Positions 21,637 to 32,163 of a stretch of DNA of 64,000 nt are shown here, in pieces. The stretch lies in contig CAMDMZ010000010.1 of the NCBI GenBank assembly GCA_945902805.1, forward strand, positions 1 through 64,000. Direction: 5' to 3'. The translations under genes were made by a program, and so were the position numbers. Each line of letters begins with the position of its first letter. Position 1 is the first letter of the stretch. The notes under the pieces were generated by a model, which saw only the letters and a list, made by a program, of their open reading frames with translations, did not search any database and was not told the origin of the DNA. This DNA is from Propionivibrio dicarboxylicus (lineage in GTDB: Bacteria; Pseudomonadota; Gammaproteobacteria; Burkholderiales; Rhodocyclaceae).

Positions 21637-24600
21637 TCAAGCCGCTTCCTTATTGTCAGCGAGGCGCAGCGCCTCTTGCATATCCACTTCCACGATGCGC
21701 GACACACCTTGCTCCTGCATCGTGACACCAATCAATTGTTGCGCCATTTCCATGGCAATCTTGTTATGCGAAATGAAAACGAATTGCGTCTGCACCGACA
21801 TGCGCTTGACCATCTCGCAAAAGCGCACGGTGTTGGAATCGTCGAGCGGCGCATCGACCTCGTCAAGCATGCAGAACGGGGCCGGATTCAGGTTGAAAAT
21901 GGCGAACACCAAAGCAATCGCGGTGAGCGCCTTTTCCCCGCCCGACAACAGATGAATGGTCGAATTCTTCTTGCCCGGCGGTTGCGCCATGATCTGGATG
22001 CCAGCATCGAGAATCTCGTCACCGGTCAGAATCAGGCGCGCTTCGCCGCCACCGAAGAGTTGCGGGAACAGTGTGCCGAAGTGGCGATTCACCGTATCGT
22101 AGGTTTCCTGCAACTGGTCGCGCGTTTCGCGGTCGATGCGTCGAATCGCATCTTCCAGGGTGCCGATCGCCTGCGACAAGTCACCCGACTGCTCATCGAG
22201 ATAACCCTTGCGTTCGCGCGCCGTGGCCAGTTCGTCGAGCGCCGCCAGATTGACCGGCCCCAAGGCTTCGATCTCGTTACCGGTGCGGGTGATCTCGCTT
22301 TGCAGCACACTGTCGCGCACGCCCCTGGCGAGGTCCTCGGCAAACGGCACTTCGTCGGCTTCGCTGATGATATGCACTTCCAGCAAGCGCTCGCGGAACT
22401 GCTCTTCATTCAACTGCGACGCCTGCGCCTTGAGCCGTAGATCATTGATCTTCTCGCGCAGCGGATCAATGCCCTGTTCCAGCCGCAACCGCTGCTCGTC
22501 GAGCTCGCGCAGCTGGCCGGCGGCGGTTTCCAGCACATTGCGCCGTTCCGCCAGCGCCGACTCTTTGGCCGTCTTGGCATCAAGGGCCGAATGCAATTGT
22601 TCCTGCAGCACGGCATCGGAAATGCCGGCCACTTCGGTACGCGCTGATCCCAGATCGGTAGCTATACGCTGCAATTGGGTGGCGGCGGTCGTGGTCGCGC
22701 GTGCGTTGTCTTCCAGCTTGGACAAACATTCGCGTTCCGAGAATCCCGCTTCCTGCGCCTCGCGCGACAGCTGGTTTTCCAGCGCACGCACTTCACGCAA
22801 GGCCATGTCTTTCTGCCGTTGTGCATCCAGCGTCTGCTCAAGAACCAGCCGCACATCGCCCAGACGCTCGCTTTGGACGATCGCCTCTTCCTCGGCGCGT
22901 TCGCGGTTGGCGGTTTCATGATCGGCCTGGCGTACCAGTTCGGCCAGATCGGTATTGATCTGCGCCGAACGTTCTTCGAATCGTGCCTGGGCCTGAGTCA
23001 GTTTGAGGGCATCGACCTGGGCAGCATGAAAGGCCTGCTGTGCTTCCTGACTGGCACGGCGGGCGACGGTGAGTTGTGCCTGCTGTTCGGCCAGTGCGGT
23101 TTCGGCGTTCTGTTGCTGCTCGCGCGCCTGTTGCTCGGCGTCTTCGTGCGCCGCCAGCGTCAGCGCCAATTCGTCGATTTCCCTCTGGCGTTCGATGACG
23201 CCGTGAGTCTTGCTGTCCGGAACGTAGAGCGTGAGGCCAGCCGGGGTAAGGAGATGTCCGTTTCGGGAAACACGGCTGCCTTGATCCAGCGGCAAGGCGG
23301 CTGTCAGGTCCTCGGCCACGGTGACATCGTTCAACCACAGGTCGAGTATCGGTTTCCAGCGCGCATCGTCACACGAAACCTTGGCCCGCAAGCTGTCGCC
23401 AGCAAGGTTTGACGGCGGCGTGTCGGCACCTGCCAGCGCCAGCGTCAGAATCGCGGGCGGCGGTTCCTGCAATGCGCCACGCAGCGTATCGGCGTCCGTG
23501 GCGAGGGCCGAGAAACGCTCGCGCAACACGGCTTCGACGGCCGTTTCCCAGCCAGCTTCAACCCTGATGCTTTGCCACAGCGGCTTGGCCTCAGCCAGGC
23601 CATGGCGCCTGAGCCAGTCGCCGATTTCACCGCTTTGCGCCACCTTGGCCTGCAGTTGTTCAAGTGCTTGGTGCCGGGCGCGGGTTTCGGTGTAACGCCG
23701 GTGCGCGGCCTGCAAGGTCTCACGCGCCGCACGCAAGCGAGCTTCGGCTTCGGGAACCGCTGACTGCAAGGCGGCCAACCGCTCCTGCGCCACCGCCAGG
23801 GTTTCTTCACAGCGCGCCTCGGTTTCTTGCGCTGCCGCGAGCACCGCCGGGTCCGGCGCGCCAAGCGCCTGGCGGTCCGTTTCAAGACGTGCCTTGCGTT
23901 GATTGAGGCTGTCCAGGCTACGCTGGGCGTGACCCTTGTCGGCATCGGCCAAGCGCAACGCCTGTTCGGCTTCGTTCAGTCGCCGGCGCGCATCGGCAAC
24001 GGCGCTGCCAGCGGCCTGCACGGCGTCTTCGGCATCAGGCAAACGCGCAGCCACTTCCTCGTGCCGCGCCGACGCGGTCATGGAGCGATTGCGCGAGGTA
24101 TCGAGCAAGGCGGTCCAGCGTTCCTCGTCCTGCGCCAGCGCGCTCCGCTGGGCCGTCCAATGGGTTTCTTCGACAGCGAGTTGGGTCAGGCGCGTTTCCA
24201 GCCGATTGCGCGCATCGGCGAGATGGCGAATCTCGGATTCGAGACGACTGACTTCGGTATTCGCCGAATACATTTCCGACTGCGCCGCATGCAAAGTGTC
24301 CGACGCTGTGAAATGCGCCTCTCGCGCATGCTCGACGCGGGCTTCGGTTTCACGCAACTGCGCGGTCTCCGCCTCGACACGGTTGATCGCTTCCTCAACC
24401 TGGCGCGCCAGCCGGTCGGCGTCGGCGTGGGCATCGTTGCGCTTCTTGAGCCAGAGCAGGGTCTGCGCCCGACTCAGCTTGGCATGCAGTTCGCGATAGT
24501 TGCGCGCCACTTCGGCCTGGCCTTCGAGCCGGCCTACCTGCGCTTCCAGTTCATTGCGAATATCGTCGACGCGGGCGATGTTTTCGCGGGCATCTTCGAG

Positions 24601-25149
24601 CCGATGCTCGGTTTCCTTGCGCCGTTCCTTGTATTTGGTCACGCCGGCGGCTTCTTCGAGGAAGCCACGTAGTTCTTCGGGCTTGGATTCGATGATGCGC
24701 GAAATCATGCCCTGGCCGATGATCGCATAGGCGCGCGGACCGAGACCGGTGCCGAGGAACAGATCGATCACGTCACGCCGGCGGACGTGCAGATTGTTGA
24801 TGTAATAACTGGAATTGCCCTCGCGATCAAGAATGCGCTTGACCGTGATCTCGGCATATTGCGACCACTGCCCGGCCGATTTGCCCAGGGCATTGTCGAA
24901 AAACAGCTCGACGCTGGCGCGTGATACCTCTTTGCGGTTGCCCGAGCCCTTGAAAATCACGTCCTGAATCGATTCGCCACGTAATTCCGAGGCTTTGGAT
25001 TCGCCCAAGACCCAGCGCACGGCGTCAATGATGTTGGATTTGCCACAGCCATTAGGACCGACGACGCCCGCCAATTGGCCGGGGAATAGCACCGTCGTGG
25101 GCTCGACAAAGGACTTGAAGCCCGAAAGTTTCAGCTTGGTTAGACGCAC
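21637..25149 (-). CDS. smc: Chromosome segregation ATPase SMC
   Basis: SMC compacts and segregates the chromosome as a dimer with ScpAB. The protein of about 1170 residues has Walker A GPNGCGKSNIIDA near residue 33, two long coiled coils (about 165-500 and 640-1000), a hinge around 510-630 (LLTPAGLTLYVPDSK), and the C-terminal signature HLLSGGEKALTA and Walker B CMLDEVDAPLDD. The family starts at (M/V)RLTKLKLSGFKSFV, so I use GTG 25149 and not the ORF-track position 25200. The region before it has an ATTATAAT box (25189-25196) that could serve as a -10 in either direction, shared with divergent queF. It is the first gene of the minus-strand unit. Confidence 0.95.
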   Translation of the reverse strand: MRLTKLKLSGFKSFVEPTTVLFPGQLAGVVGPNGCGKSNIIDAVRWVLGESKASELRGESIQDVIFKGSGNRKEVSRASVELFFDNALGKSAGQWSQYAEITVKRILDREGNSSYYINNLHVRRRDVIDLFLGTGLGPRAYAIIGQGMISRIIESKPEELRGFLEEAAGVTKYKERRKETEHRLEDARENIARVDDIRNELEAQVGRLEGQAEVARNYRELHAKLSRAQTLLWLKKRNDAHADADRLARQVEEAINRVEAETAQLRETEARVEHAREAHFTASDTLHAAQSEMYSANTEVSRLESEIRHLADARNRLETRLTQLAVEETHWTAQRSALAQDEERWTALLDTSRNRSMTASARHEEVAARLPDAEDAVQAAGSAVADARRRLNEAEQALRLADADKGHAQRSLDSLNQRKARLETDRQALGAPDPAVLAAAQETEARCEETLAVAQERLAALQSAVPEAEARLRAARETLQAAHRRYTETRARHQALEQLQAKVAQSGEIGDWLRRHGLAEAKPLWQSIRVEAGWETAVEAVLRERFSALATDADTLRGALQEPPPAILTLALAGADTPPSNLAGDSLRAKVSCDDARWKPILDLWLNDVTVAEDLTAALPLDQGSRVSRNGHLLTPAGLTLYVPDSKTHGVIERQREIDELALTLAAHEDAEQQAREQQQNAETALAEQQAQLTVARRASQEAQQAFHAAQVDALKLTQAQARFEERSAQINTDLAELVRQADHETANRERAEEEAIVQSERLGDVRLVLEQTLDAQRQKDMALREVRALENQLSREAQEAGFSERECLSKLEDNARATTTAATQLQRIATDLGSARTEVAGISDAVLQEQLHSALDAKTAKESALAERRNVLETAAGQLRELDEQRLRLEQGIDPLREKINDLRLKAQASQLNEEQFRERLLEVHIISEADEVPFAEDLARGVRDSVLQSEITRTGNEIEALGPVNLAALDELATARERKGYLDEQSGDLSQAIGTLEDAIRRIDRETRDQLQETYDTVNRHFGTLFPQLFGGGEARLILTGDEILDAGIQIMAQPPGKKNSTIHLLSGGEKALTAIALVFAIFNLNPAPFCMLDEVDAPLDDSNTVRFCEMVKRMSVQTQFVFISHNKIAMEMAQQLIGVTMQEQGVSRIVEVDMQEALRLADNKEAA

Positions 25150-25240
25150 AGCGAGGGGAACCGAATGGAAGAAGTATCTAGCGGCACCATTATAATGCAC
25201 GGCTAATATCCTCCCTTATTCCATCCCGCCGCCCGTCCGC

Positions 25241-25660
25241 ATGACCACCTCGCCTACCAAGAGCCTCGAAACCTTCCCCAACCCGGCCCCACATCGCGAT
25301 TACCAGATCCACATGGAAATCCCGGAATTCACCTGCCTGTGTCCGATGACGGGGCAACCGGACTTCGCCGTGCTAACTCTCGACTACATCGCGGACAAGA
25401 CCTGCGTCGAATTGAAGAGCCTGAAGCTCTACGTCTGGAGCTTTCGCGATGAAGGGCATTACCACGAGGATGTCACCAACCGCATACTTGACGATCTGGT
25501 CAAGGCCATCAAACCGCGTTTCATGCGCCTGACCGCTCGCTTCTACGTGCGCGGCGGCATCTTCACCAATGTGGTTGCCGAACATCGCAAGAAGGGCTGG
25601 AAGCCGGCGCCGCGCGTTGAGCTGGTCGAATTCGCCTCACAGTCCAACACGCGCGGCTGA
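25241..25660 (+). CDS. queF: NADPH-dependent 7-cyano-7-deazaguanine reductase QueF
   Basis: QueF reduces preQ0 to preQ1 in queuosine biosynthesis for tRNA wobble modification. The 139-residue protein is the short, YkvM-type unimodular form. The catalytic Cys lies in [14 protein letters not shown] and the QueF signature [16 protein letters not shown] with FHEH-like HYHED follows. It is divergent from smc and is followed after 10 bp by dapC. No other queuosine genes are in the window. Confidence 0.95.
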   Translation: MTTSPTKSLETFPNPAPHRDYQIHMEIPEFTCLCPMTGQPDFAVLTLDYIADKTCVELKSLKLYVWSFRDEGHYHEDVTNRILDDLVKAIKPRFMRLTARFYVRGGIFTNVVAEHRKKGWKPAPRVELVEFASQSNTRG

Positions 25661-25670
25661 TCGATTCGCC

Positions 25671-26864
25671 ATGAACCGCGACCTCTCTCTCTTGCAGCCC
25701 TACCCGTTCGAAAAGCTGCGCCAACTATTCAGCGCCGTCTCGCCAGCACCGACTTTTCGCGAAATCAAGCTCTCAATCGGCGAACCCCAGCACGCCACGC
25801 CGCCCTTCATTCAGAAGGCGCTGGCCGACAATCTGGCTGGACTCGCCAACTACCCGACCACGCAAGGCAGCGACGCCCTGCGCCAAGCCATCGCCACCTG
25901 GGCGACCCGGCGCTACGCCATTCCAGCGCTGGATTTTGCGACCCAGGTGCTGCCGGTCAACGGTTCGCGCGAAGCCTTGTTCTCGTTCGCCCAGACCGTC
26001 ATTGACCGCACCCGAGCCAACGCCAAGGTCGTCTGTCCCAATCCCTTTTATCAAATCTACGAAGGCGCCGCCTTTCTCGCCGGTGCCGAGCCGGTCTTCC
26101 TCAATAATCTGCCCGAACACGATTTCGAAATGGAATGGGCCACGCTGCCCGAATCGGTCTGGCGCGACGTGCAACTGGTCTACGTCTGCTCGCCGGGCAA
26201 CCCGACGGGCAAGGTGCTGGGGCTTGAATCGTGGAAAACCCTGTTCGAGCTCTCCGACCGTCACGGCTTCGTTATCGCCTCGGACGAGTGCTACTCCGAA
26301 ATCTACTTCGATGAAGCGCATCCACCTCTGGGCGGTCTGACGGCGGCGAAACTACTCGGACGCGATGACTATCGCAACCTGGTCATGTTCTCCAGCCTGT
26401 CCAAGCGCTCGAACGTACCGGGCATGCGTTCCGGTTTTGTCGCCGGAGATGCCCGGCTGATCAAACAGTTCCTGCTTTATCGCACCTATCATGGCAGCGC
26501 GATGTGCCCGTCGGTCCAAGCGGCCAGCGTCGCCGCCTGGCAAGACGAAAGCCATGTGCGCGACAATCGTCGCATGTATGTCGAAAAGTTTCACCATGTC
26601 ACGCCGGTCATCGCCCGCCACCTCGATACCCGGATTCCTGACGCCGGTTTTTATCTGTGGGCAAAAACACCGATTCCAGACACCGAGTTTGCCGCGCGTT
26701 TGTTGGCCGAAAAAAACGTCATCGTCCTGCCCGGCAGCTTTCTGGCCCGTGAAGCCAACGGCGTCAATCCGGGCAGCAGCTTCATCCGCGTTGCCCTGGT
26801 CGCCAATCACGACGAATGCCGCGAGGCCGCCACCCGTATTGCCGACTTCTGCCTGTCCCTTTAA
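25671..26864 (+). CDS. dapC: Succinyldiaminopimelate aminotransferase DapC
   Basis: A fold-type I PLP aminotransferase of 397 residues that makes N-succinyl-LL-diaminopimelate for lysine and peptidoglycan. It shows LSIGEPQHATPPF near residue 35, NPFYQIYEGAAFLAG, SPGNPTGKV, SDECYSEIYF and the PLP-Lys region FSSLSKRSNVPGMR. ATG 25671 gives the standard N-terminus MNRDLSLLQPYPFEKL; the longer ORF-track start runs into queF. Residues about 22-30 (SAVSPAPTF) are encoded by an antisense copy of the dispersed repeat, placed exactly where the family has a variable segment before the SIGEP motif. It is followed after 27 bp by dapD. Confidence 0.93.
   Translation: MNRDLSLLQPYPFEKLRQLFSAVSPAPTFREIKLSIGEPQHATPPFIQKALADNLAGLANYPTTQGSDALRQAIATWATRRYAIPALDFATQVLPVNGSREALFSFAQTVIDRTRANAKVVCPNPFYQIYEGAAFLAGAEPVFLNNLPEHDFEMEWATLPESVWRDVQLVYVCSPGNPTGKVLGLESWKTLFELSDRHGFVIASDECYSEIYFDEAHPPLGGLTAAKLLGRDDYRNLVMFSSLSKRSNVPGMRSGFVAGDARLIKQFLLYRTYHGSAMCPSVQAASVAAWQDESHVRDNRRMYVEKFHHVTPVIARHLDTRIPDAGFYLWAKTPIPDTEFAARLLAEKNVIVLPGSFLAREANGVNPGSSFIRVALVANHDECREAATRIADFCLSL
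25733..25757 (-). repeat. Dispersed 26-bp repeat, copy 7 (in dapC)
   Basis: On the minus strand it reads AAAAGTCGGTG then CTGGCGAGACGGCG. It encodes AVSPAPTF near the DapC N-terminus. Confidence 0.85.
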
Positions 26865-26891
26865 CTTCATTTTTCCGAGAAAGACCATCAC

Positions 26892-27710
26892 ATGTCCGAC
26901 ATCCAGCAGATCATCGACCAAGCGTGGGAAGATCGCGCCAACCTGAAACCCGGTACCGCGCCGGCTCGCGTCGGTGATGCCGTCGACCACGTGCTCGCCG
27001 GATTGGACGCCGGAACCCTGCGGGTTGCGGAACGCATCGATGGTGACTGGGTCACGCACCAGTGGATCAAGAAGGCCGTCCTGCTCTCGTTCCGCCTCGA
27101 AGACAACCGCGTCATGGACGGCGGTGCGCTGCGCTACTTCGACAAGGTGCCCACCAAGTTTGCCGATTACGACACGCATCGCTTCAACAACGGTGGCTTT
27201 CGTGTCGTGCCGGGCGCCGTGGTGCGTCGCGGTAGCTTCATCGCCCCTAGCGTTGTCCTGATGCCCAGCTTCGTAAATATCGGTGCCTATGTCGGCGAAG
27301 GCACCATGGTTGACACCTGGGCCACCGTCGGCTCTTGTGCGCAAATCGGCAAACATGTGCACCTTTCTGGCGGTGTCGGCATTGGCGGCGTGCTCGAACC
27401 GCTGCAGGCCAACCCGACCATCATTGGCGACAACTGCTTCGTCGGTGCGCGCTCCGAAGTCGTCGAAGGCGTCATCGTGGAAGACAACTGCGTCATTTCG
27501 ATGGGCGTGTTTATCGGCCAGAGCACGAAAATTTTCGACCGCGCCACCGGTGAAATTAGCTATGGCCGCGTACCCGCCGGATCGGTCGTTGTCAGCGGCA
27601 GCCTGCCCTCCAAGGACGGCAGCTACAGCCTCAATTGCGCGGTAATTGTGAAGAAGGTCGACGCGCAAACCCGATCCAAGACCAGCATCAACGAGCTGCT
27701 GCGCGACTAA
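26892..27710 (+). CDS. dapD: Tetrahydrodipicolinate N-succinyltransferase DapD
   Basis: DapD transfers succinyl from succinyl-CoA to tetrahydrodipicolinate, the step before DapC. The 272-residue protein has the helical N-terminal domain ([15 protein letters not shown]) and a left-handed beta-helix of hexapeptide repeats ([52 protein letters not shown]). Length is normal for the trimeric family. It lies between dapC and a pilU-type gene, in the same direction. Confidence 0.96.
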   Translation: MSDIQQIIDQAWEDRANLKPGTAPARVGDAVDHVLAGLDAGTLRVAERIDGDWVTHQWIKKAVLLSFRLEDNRVMDGGALRYFDKVPTKFADYDTHRFNNGGFRVVPGAVVRRGSFIAPSVVLMPSFVNIGAYVGEGTMVDTWATVGSCAQIGKHVHLSGGVGIGGVLEPLQANPTIIGDNCFVGARSEVVEGVIVEDNCVISMGVFIGQSTKIFDRATGEISYGRVPAGSVVVSGSLPSKDGSYSLNCAVIVKKVDAQTRSKTSINELLRD

Positions 27711-27735
27711 GCACAACACTCGACAGGAGATTGCC

Positions 27736-28902
27736 ATGGGTACGATGGAAAAGCTGTTCACGCTGATGTCGGAAAAGAACGCGACGGACCTTTTTCTGTC
27801 GTGTGGCGCGCCGATTACCATCAAAATCAACGGCAACTCGATCCCGGTCAATCCGACGCTCCTCGATTCCAGCACCGTTCATAGCCTGCTAACCGAGATC
27901 CTGAATGAAAAGCAATTGGCAGAACTGCTGGAAACCAAGGAGCTGCAGGCCCGCGCGGTGGTGCCCAATGTCGGCGTATTCCGGCTGTCCTGTTTTTTCC
28001 AGCGCGGCACGGAAGCCATGGTTGCTCGTTATATCCCGACCGAAATTCCGAAGTTCGACACGCTAGGTCTACCGCCAGTGCTCAAGGACGTGATCATGGA
28101 GAAGCGCGGGCTGGTGCTCATGGTGGGCGCCACTGGCTCGGGCAAGTCCACCACGCTCACCTCCATGCTGGACTACCGTAACGAGAACGTATCCGGGCAC
28201 ATACTTACGCTGGAAGATCCGCTGGAGTTTCTGTTCAAAAACAAGAAATCCATCGTCAACCAGCGTGAAATTGGCAACGATACCAAGGCCTACCAGATTG
28301 GGTTGAAAAACGCCCTTCGGCAGGCTCCGGATGTCATTTTCATCGGCGAAATTCGTGACAAGGAAACCATGTCGCAGGCGATTGCCTACGCCCAGTCTGG
28401 TCACCTCTGTATCGCCACTCTGCACGCCAACAACAGTTACCACGCCATGAGCCGGGTCATCAGCTTTTATCCCCTCGACAACCGCCCAGCACTGTTGGCC
28501 GACCTCTCCGTGACCTTGAAATGTGTGATCTCGCAACGCCTAGTCAAAAAGCCCAACGGCTCGCGGATACCGGCCGTGGAAGTGTTGCTCAACTCACGCC
28601 ATATCGCCGAACTGATCGAAAAAGGCGAAATCAGCGAAATTAAGGACGCCATGGAAAAGTCCATGGTTCCAGGTGCGCAAACCTTTGAGCAATCGCTGGT
28701 CGATCTCTATCGCAAGGGTTTGATCACGCTCGACGAGGCGCTGAGCAATGCCGACTCAGCCAACAATCTGCAACAGGTCATCAACAATACCGCTGCAGCT
28801 GCCGATCCGGCAACGAGCACTGCGCCCGCCGAACAAACCCGCTCCGTGGCGCCGGGCACCTCGTTCAGCGAATTCACGCTCAAGCTGGACGCGGATCAAT
28901 AA
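27736..28902 (+). CDS. pilU: PilT/PilU-family type IV pilus retraction ATPase
   Basis: A 388-residue hexameric secretion-type ATPase that powers type IV pilus retraction. It has an N-terminal PAS-like half ([18 protein letters not shown]), Walker [12 protein letters not shown] near residue 134, the Asp box [11 protein letters not shown], Walker [10 protein letters not shown] and the His box [11 protein letters not shown]. The C-terminus is extended by about 45 Ala/Thr/Pro-rich residues, as in PilU and not PilT. The stop overlaps the dapE start (TAATG). Its placement inside the dap cluster, away from other pilus genes, is unusual; the symbol pilU is by similarity, and PilT2 is the alternative. 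Confidence 0.85.
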   Translation: MGTMEKLFTLMSEKNATDLFLSCGAPITIKINGNSIPVNPTLLDSSTVHSLLTEILNEKQLAELLETKELQARAVVPNVGVFRLSCFFQRGTEAMVARYIPTEIPKFDTLGLPPVLKDVIMEKRGLVLMVGATGSGKSTTLTSMLDYRNENVSGHILTLEDPLEFLFKNKKSIVNQREIGNDTKAYQIGLKNALRQAPDVIFIGEIRDKETMSQAIAYAQSGHLCIATLHANNSYHAMSRVISFYPLDNRPALLADLSVTLKCVISQRLVKKPNGSRIPAVEVLLNSRHIAELIEKGEISEIKDAMEKSMVPGAQTFEQSLVDLYRKGLITLDEALSNADSANNLQQVINNTAAAADPATSTAPAEQTRSVAPGTSFSEFTLKLDADQ

Positions 28903-30029
28903 TGTCGGTCCTTGCACTTGCCCGGGAACTGATCGCCCGCCCCTCGGTCACGCCGACAGATGCCGGCTGCCTGGATTTTCTCGCCCAACGCTTGGCACCG
29001 CTGGGTTTTGACATCGAACGCATCGATGCCGGCGGCGTCTCCAATCTCTGGGCTCGTCGCGGACAAACGGGGCGACTGATCTGCTTTGCCGGCCACACCG
29101 ACGTCGTCCCGACCGGGCCGCTCGACGCATGGACCTCGCCTCCGTTCGAACCCACACTACGCGACGGCTACCTCTATGGACGCGGTGCGGCCGACATGAA
29201 AAGTTCGATTGCCGCGTTCGTCGTAGCAATCGAACGCCTGCTCGCCCGCTACCCGGTTAGCACCGACTCCCTGGCCCTGCTTCTGACCTCCGATGAAGAA
29301 GGCGATGCGGTTGATGGCACGGTGCGCGTCGTCGAAGCGCTCAAAGCGCGCAACCAAATCATCGACTTCTGCATCGTTGGCGAACCCACCTGCGTCGATC
29401 GCCTGGGCGATACGGTCAAGAACGGTCGCCGAGGCTCGCTTTCCGCGACCCTGATCGTCAAAGGTGTCCAGGGCCACGTTGCCTACCCCCATCTGGTCAA
29501 AAATCCGGTCCATCTCGCCGCCCCCGCCCTGGCTGAACTGGCGGCAACCGAATGGGACCAGGGCAACGAATTTTTCCCGCCGACCAGCTTTCAGATTTCG
29601 AATGCCCACGCCGGCACCGGTGCTGGCAATGTCGTGCCCGGCAACTTCGAAATCATGTTCAATTTCCGCTTCTCGACCGCCAGTACAGTCGATGGCCTGC
29701 AATCCCGCGTGCATACCCTGCTCGACCGCCACGGCCTTGAATACGAGATTCGCTGGACCCTCGGCGCCAAGCCATTTCTTACCTCACGCGGTGAGCTTTC
29801 CAACGCGATTGCCGGGGCGATTCAAGAGGTAACGACCATCAGCACCGAACTTTCGACCACCGGTGGCACCTCTGATGGCCGTTTCATTGCGGATATCTGC
29901 CCGCAATTGGTCGAATTCGGCCCAGTCAATGCCAGCATCCACAAGATCGACGAATGCGTTGCGGTTGCCGACTTGGAACCACTGGCAAAAATCTACGAAC
30001 TCACTGTCGAACGCCTGCTTTCAGCATGA
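28902..30029 (+). CDS. dapE: Succinyl-diaminopimelate desuccinylase DapE
   Basis: A dinuclear zinc M20-family hydrolase of 375 residues that releases LL-diaminopimelate. Metal-binding and catalytic motifs are intact: [19 protein letters not shown] (His/Asp, about 66-84), [20 protein letters not shown] (catalytic and bridging Glu) and [11 protein letters not shown]. The dimerisation insert follows ([10 protein letters not shown]) and the last ligand His is in NASIHKIDE. Start and stop overlap pilU (TAATG) and prmB (ATGA), so the genes are one operon. Confidence 0.96.
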   Translation: MSVLALARELIARPSVTPTDAGCLDFLAQRLAPLGFDIERIDAGGVSNLWARRGQTGRLICFAGHTDVVPTGPLDAWTSPPFEPTLRDGYLYGRGAADMKSSIAAFVVAIERLLARYPVSTDSLALLLTSDEEGDAVDGTVRVVEALKARNQIIDFCIVGEPTCVDRLGDTVKNGRRGSLSATLIVKGVQGHVAYPHLVKNPVHLAAPALAELAATEWDQGNEFFPPTSFQISNAHAGTGAGNVVPGNFEIMFNFRFSTASTVDGLQSRVHTLLDRHGLEYEIRWTLGAKPFLTSRGELSNAIAGAIQEVTTISTELSTTGGTSDGRFIADICPQLVEFGPVNASIHKIDECVAVADLEPLAKIYELTVERLLSA

Positions 30030-30925
30030 ACAACGCCATCGATGAATTACTGACCGTCCGCGACTGGCTGCGCTGGGCCGTCAGTCGCTTTGAAGAAGCG
30101 CAGTTGTTCTACGGCCACGGCACCGACAACGTTTACGATGAAGCAGTGTGGTTGATTCTCGCCACCCTGAAACTCCCCCGCGATCGTCTGGAGCCCTTTC
30201 TCGATGCCCGCCTGACGCGCAACGAACGGCTCGCGGTCCTGAACGTAGTCCAGCAACGCACCGCCCGCCGTCTTCCCACCGCCTACCTGACACAAGAAGC
30301 CTGGCTCGGCCCGTTTCGCTTTTATGTCGACGAACGCGTGATTGTCCCGCGCTCCTATTTCGCCGAACTGCTCGAAAACGGCTTTTCACCCTGGATTGAC
30401 GATGCCGCAGATGTCACGACCGCGCTCGATCTGTGTACCGGCTCGGGCTGCCTGGCCATCATCATGGCGCATGTATTTCCCCATGCCCGCATCGACGCCA
30501 TCGACTTGTCACCCGACGCCTTGTCCATCGCACAACGCAATATCGCCGACTACGACCTCGACGACCAGATCGAGGCGATTCAATCTGATCTATTCGCCGG
30601 CGTACCCGACCGACGTTACGACCTAATCATCAGCAACCCGCCTTACGTCACCGCCGAGGCCATGGCCGCACTACCGCCCGAATATCGGCATGAACCGGTG
30701 CTGGCGCTGGCCGCCGGAGCCGATGGACTGGATGTGGTGCGGCGAATTTTGGCCGCTGCTCCGGATCATCTGCAACCCGGTGGCGTGCTCGCCATCGAGG
30801 TGGGACACAATCGCGACATCGTCGATGCCGCATTTCCCGACTTGCCGCTCACCTGGGTAGATACCGAATCCGCCGAAGGCAAGATTTTCCTGGTCAGGCG
30901 CGAGGATTTATTGGCTTTGTCGTAA
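30026..30925 (+). CDS. prmB: Ribosomal protein L3 N5-glutamine methyltransferase PrmB
   Basis: PrmB methylates a glutamine of ribosomal protein L3 using SAM. The 299-residue protein has an N-terminal helical substrate domain, [17 protein letters not shown] (which separates PrmB from PrmC), the SAM motif [13 protein letters not shown] near residue 137 and the catalytic NPPY (ISNPPYVT, about 208). ATG 30026 overlaps the dapE stop; the ORF-track start at 29954 lies inside dapE and is rejected. It ends the queF-to-prmB stretch. Confidence 0.94.
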   Translation: MNNAIDELLTVRDWLRWAVSRFEEAQLFYGHGTDNVYDEAVWLILATLKLPRDRLEPFLDARLTRNERLAVLNVVQQRTARRLPTAYLTQEAWLGPFRFYVDERVIVPRSYFAELLENGFSPWIDDAADVTTALDLCTGSGCLAIIMAHVFPHARIDAIDLSPDALSIAQRNIADYDLDDQIEAIQSDLFAGVPDRRYDLIISNPPYVTAEAMAALPPEYRHEPVLALAAGADGLDVVRRILAAAPDHLQPGGVLAIEVGHNRDIVDAAFPDLPLTWVDTESAEGKIFLVRREDLLALS

Positions 30926-31091
30926 ACCGGCTCGCTGACGTTTATGAATCGGCACCGCTGATGATGAAGCAATGCGAAGGTGCAAATGGGTCCGCCACTT
31001 CTAATTCGTCACTCAACGCGGACAGCCCAACAGCTGCGCCCTTGACGATAAATCCATCTTCACAAAACCACCGCTAAGAAGGGAAACCGAC

Positions 31092-31793
31092 ATGACACTC
31101 AAAGCATGGCTATGCAACCTAATAAACTATCAGCCAGGTCGGGACGAGCACCGCGATCACAAGATTGAGATGCGTGGAAAATTTGCCGAAATCCGTGAAA
31201 TGGGCGGCAAGTTTGCCGATATCAGAAAAATGAGCGCCAAGTTCGACACATGCAAGATCGATCCGTTCGCACCGCCGCAGCGAGAGGCGGCTACCACTGA
31301 CAAGAATTCGGCAGAGCAACGATTTTCCCGCCGTGCCACACCCGAATCGGACACCCATCAGCTCGCCGCGATCATGGAGGCGCTGGCCCGCGAAAGCCGG
31401 ATGTACATGGCCGAATATACCGAAGTAATGCGGATGGAACGGGAGTTCGACGATCGTCTGGCCAAGCGCACGACCTCCATCATTCGCATCAGTGTGTTTG
31501 CCTTGGTGATGCTGGGCGCGGCCATGCTGTTACTGATCTATTCCTTGACCTCCAATTTGAATGCCATCACCGGGCACACAAAGGAAATGTCCGAGAATAT
31601 GGTCAGCATGCGCGCAGACATGACGGAAATGACCAAATACATGGGCGGAGTGGGCCAAGACCTGACGCTCGTAACCCGGAATCTGGAGAACATGAACCAG
31701 CAAATCTGGGTCATGAATGGGCAGATGAATCATATGACAAAGGATGTCAATACGATGTCCGCGCCTATGCGGATGTTCCCCTTCCGACCCTGA
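31092..31793 (+). CDS. Single-pass membrane protein with Met-rich C-terminal coiled coil (unknown)
   Basis: The function of this 233-residue protein is not recognised. Residues 27-51 form three near-repeats of ten residues (MRGKFAEIRE, MGGKFADIRK, MSAKFDTCKI). A single membrane helix lies at about 130-150 (IRISVFALVMLGAAMLLLIY). After it, Met recurs at roughly heptad spacing (MSENMVSMRADMTEMTKYM, MNQQIWVMNGQMNHM), and the protein ends PMRMFPFRP. The acidic/basic N-terminal half is predicted cytoplasmic. GAAGGGAAA precedes ATG 31092. Its TGA abuts a 142-bp imperfect palindrome. It could be a structural or scaffold protein; the Met spacing could also bind soft metals. Confidence 0.7.
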   Translation: MTLKAWLCNLINYQPGRDEHRDHKIEMRGKFAEIREMGGKFADIRKMSAKFDTCKIDPFAPPQREAATTDKNSAEQRFSRRATPESDTHQLAAIMEALARESRMYMAEYTEVMRMEREFDDRLAKRTTSIIRISVFALVMLGAAMLLLIYSLTSNLNAITGHTKEMSENMVSMRADMTEMTKYMGGVGQDLTLVTRNLENMNQQIWVMNGQMNHMTKDVNTMSAPMRMFPFRP

Positions 31794-31935
31794 GAACGTG
31801 TTTTGAAAGTTACTGCGCGGCCGAATAGCGGCGTTGCGCGGTGCTCGGAATCCTCATGTACTCAAGTACATTCCGGTTCCTGTGCTCCGTGCGCCTTGCT
31901 CTTCGGCCTGCTCGCTACACTTTCAAAACACGTTC
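31794..31935. repeat. 142-bp imperfect palindrome (MITE- or ERIC-like element)
   Basis: The ends GAACGTGTTTTGAAAGT and ACTTTCAAAACACGTTC are perfect 17-bp inverted repeats, and the homology continues imperfectly inward to a centre ATGTACT-CA-AGTACAT. The whole element can fold into one long hairpin. It begins at the first base after the upstream TGA, so it may also end transcription. It has no plausible gene; the ORF-track entries here are shadows. Confidence 0.85.
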
Positions 31936-32163
31936 TGAGCGGATTCATAACGCAGCGTTTGAAAAAGTATCGGGCGTGATCCGGTATTTTCGCTCGGTGA
32001 CTGGTCCGCAAAAAAGTCGGTGCTGGCGAGACGGCGAAGTGTCGGTGGTTTCGATGATGCACCTTGTGCTTGGCGAGGTATTGCCTGTTATCTCGCGCCC
32101 GGCTTAATGGAACCCCCGAACCTACGACCTGACTCAGTCAGCAATGCCCTATCTACTCGCCGC
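31936..32163. other. Non-coding stretch between the palindrome and the cytochrome gene
   Basis: No supported gene is present. It contains one dispersed-repeat copy (32010-32036). The short ORFs here lack ribosome-binding sites and recognisable motifs. Confidence 0.5.
32010..32036 (+). repeat. Dispersed 26-bp repeat, copy 8 (intergenic)
   Basis: AAAAAAGTCGGTG then CTGGCGAGACGGCG: one mismatch from the consensus. It is the copy farthest from any supported gene. Confidence 0.9.

Noticed and set aside
26352-27875. A 507-residue minus-strand ORF opposite dapC and dapD
   Set aside because: Both plus-strand genes have full family motifs; the antisense frame shows none.
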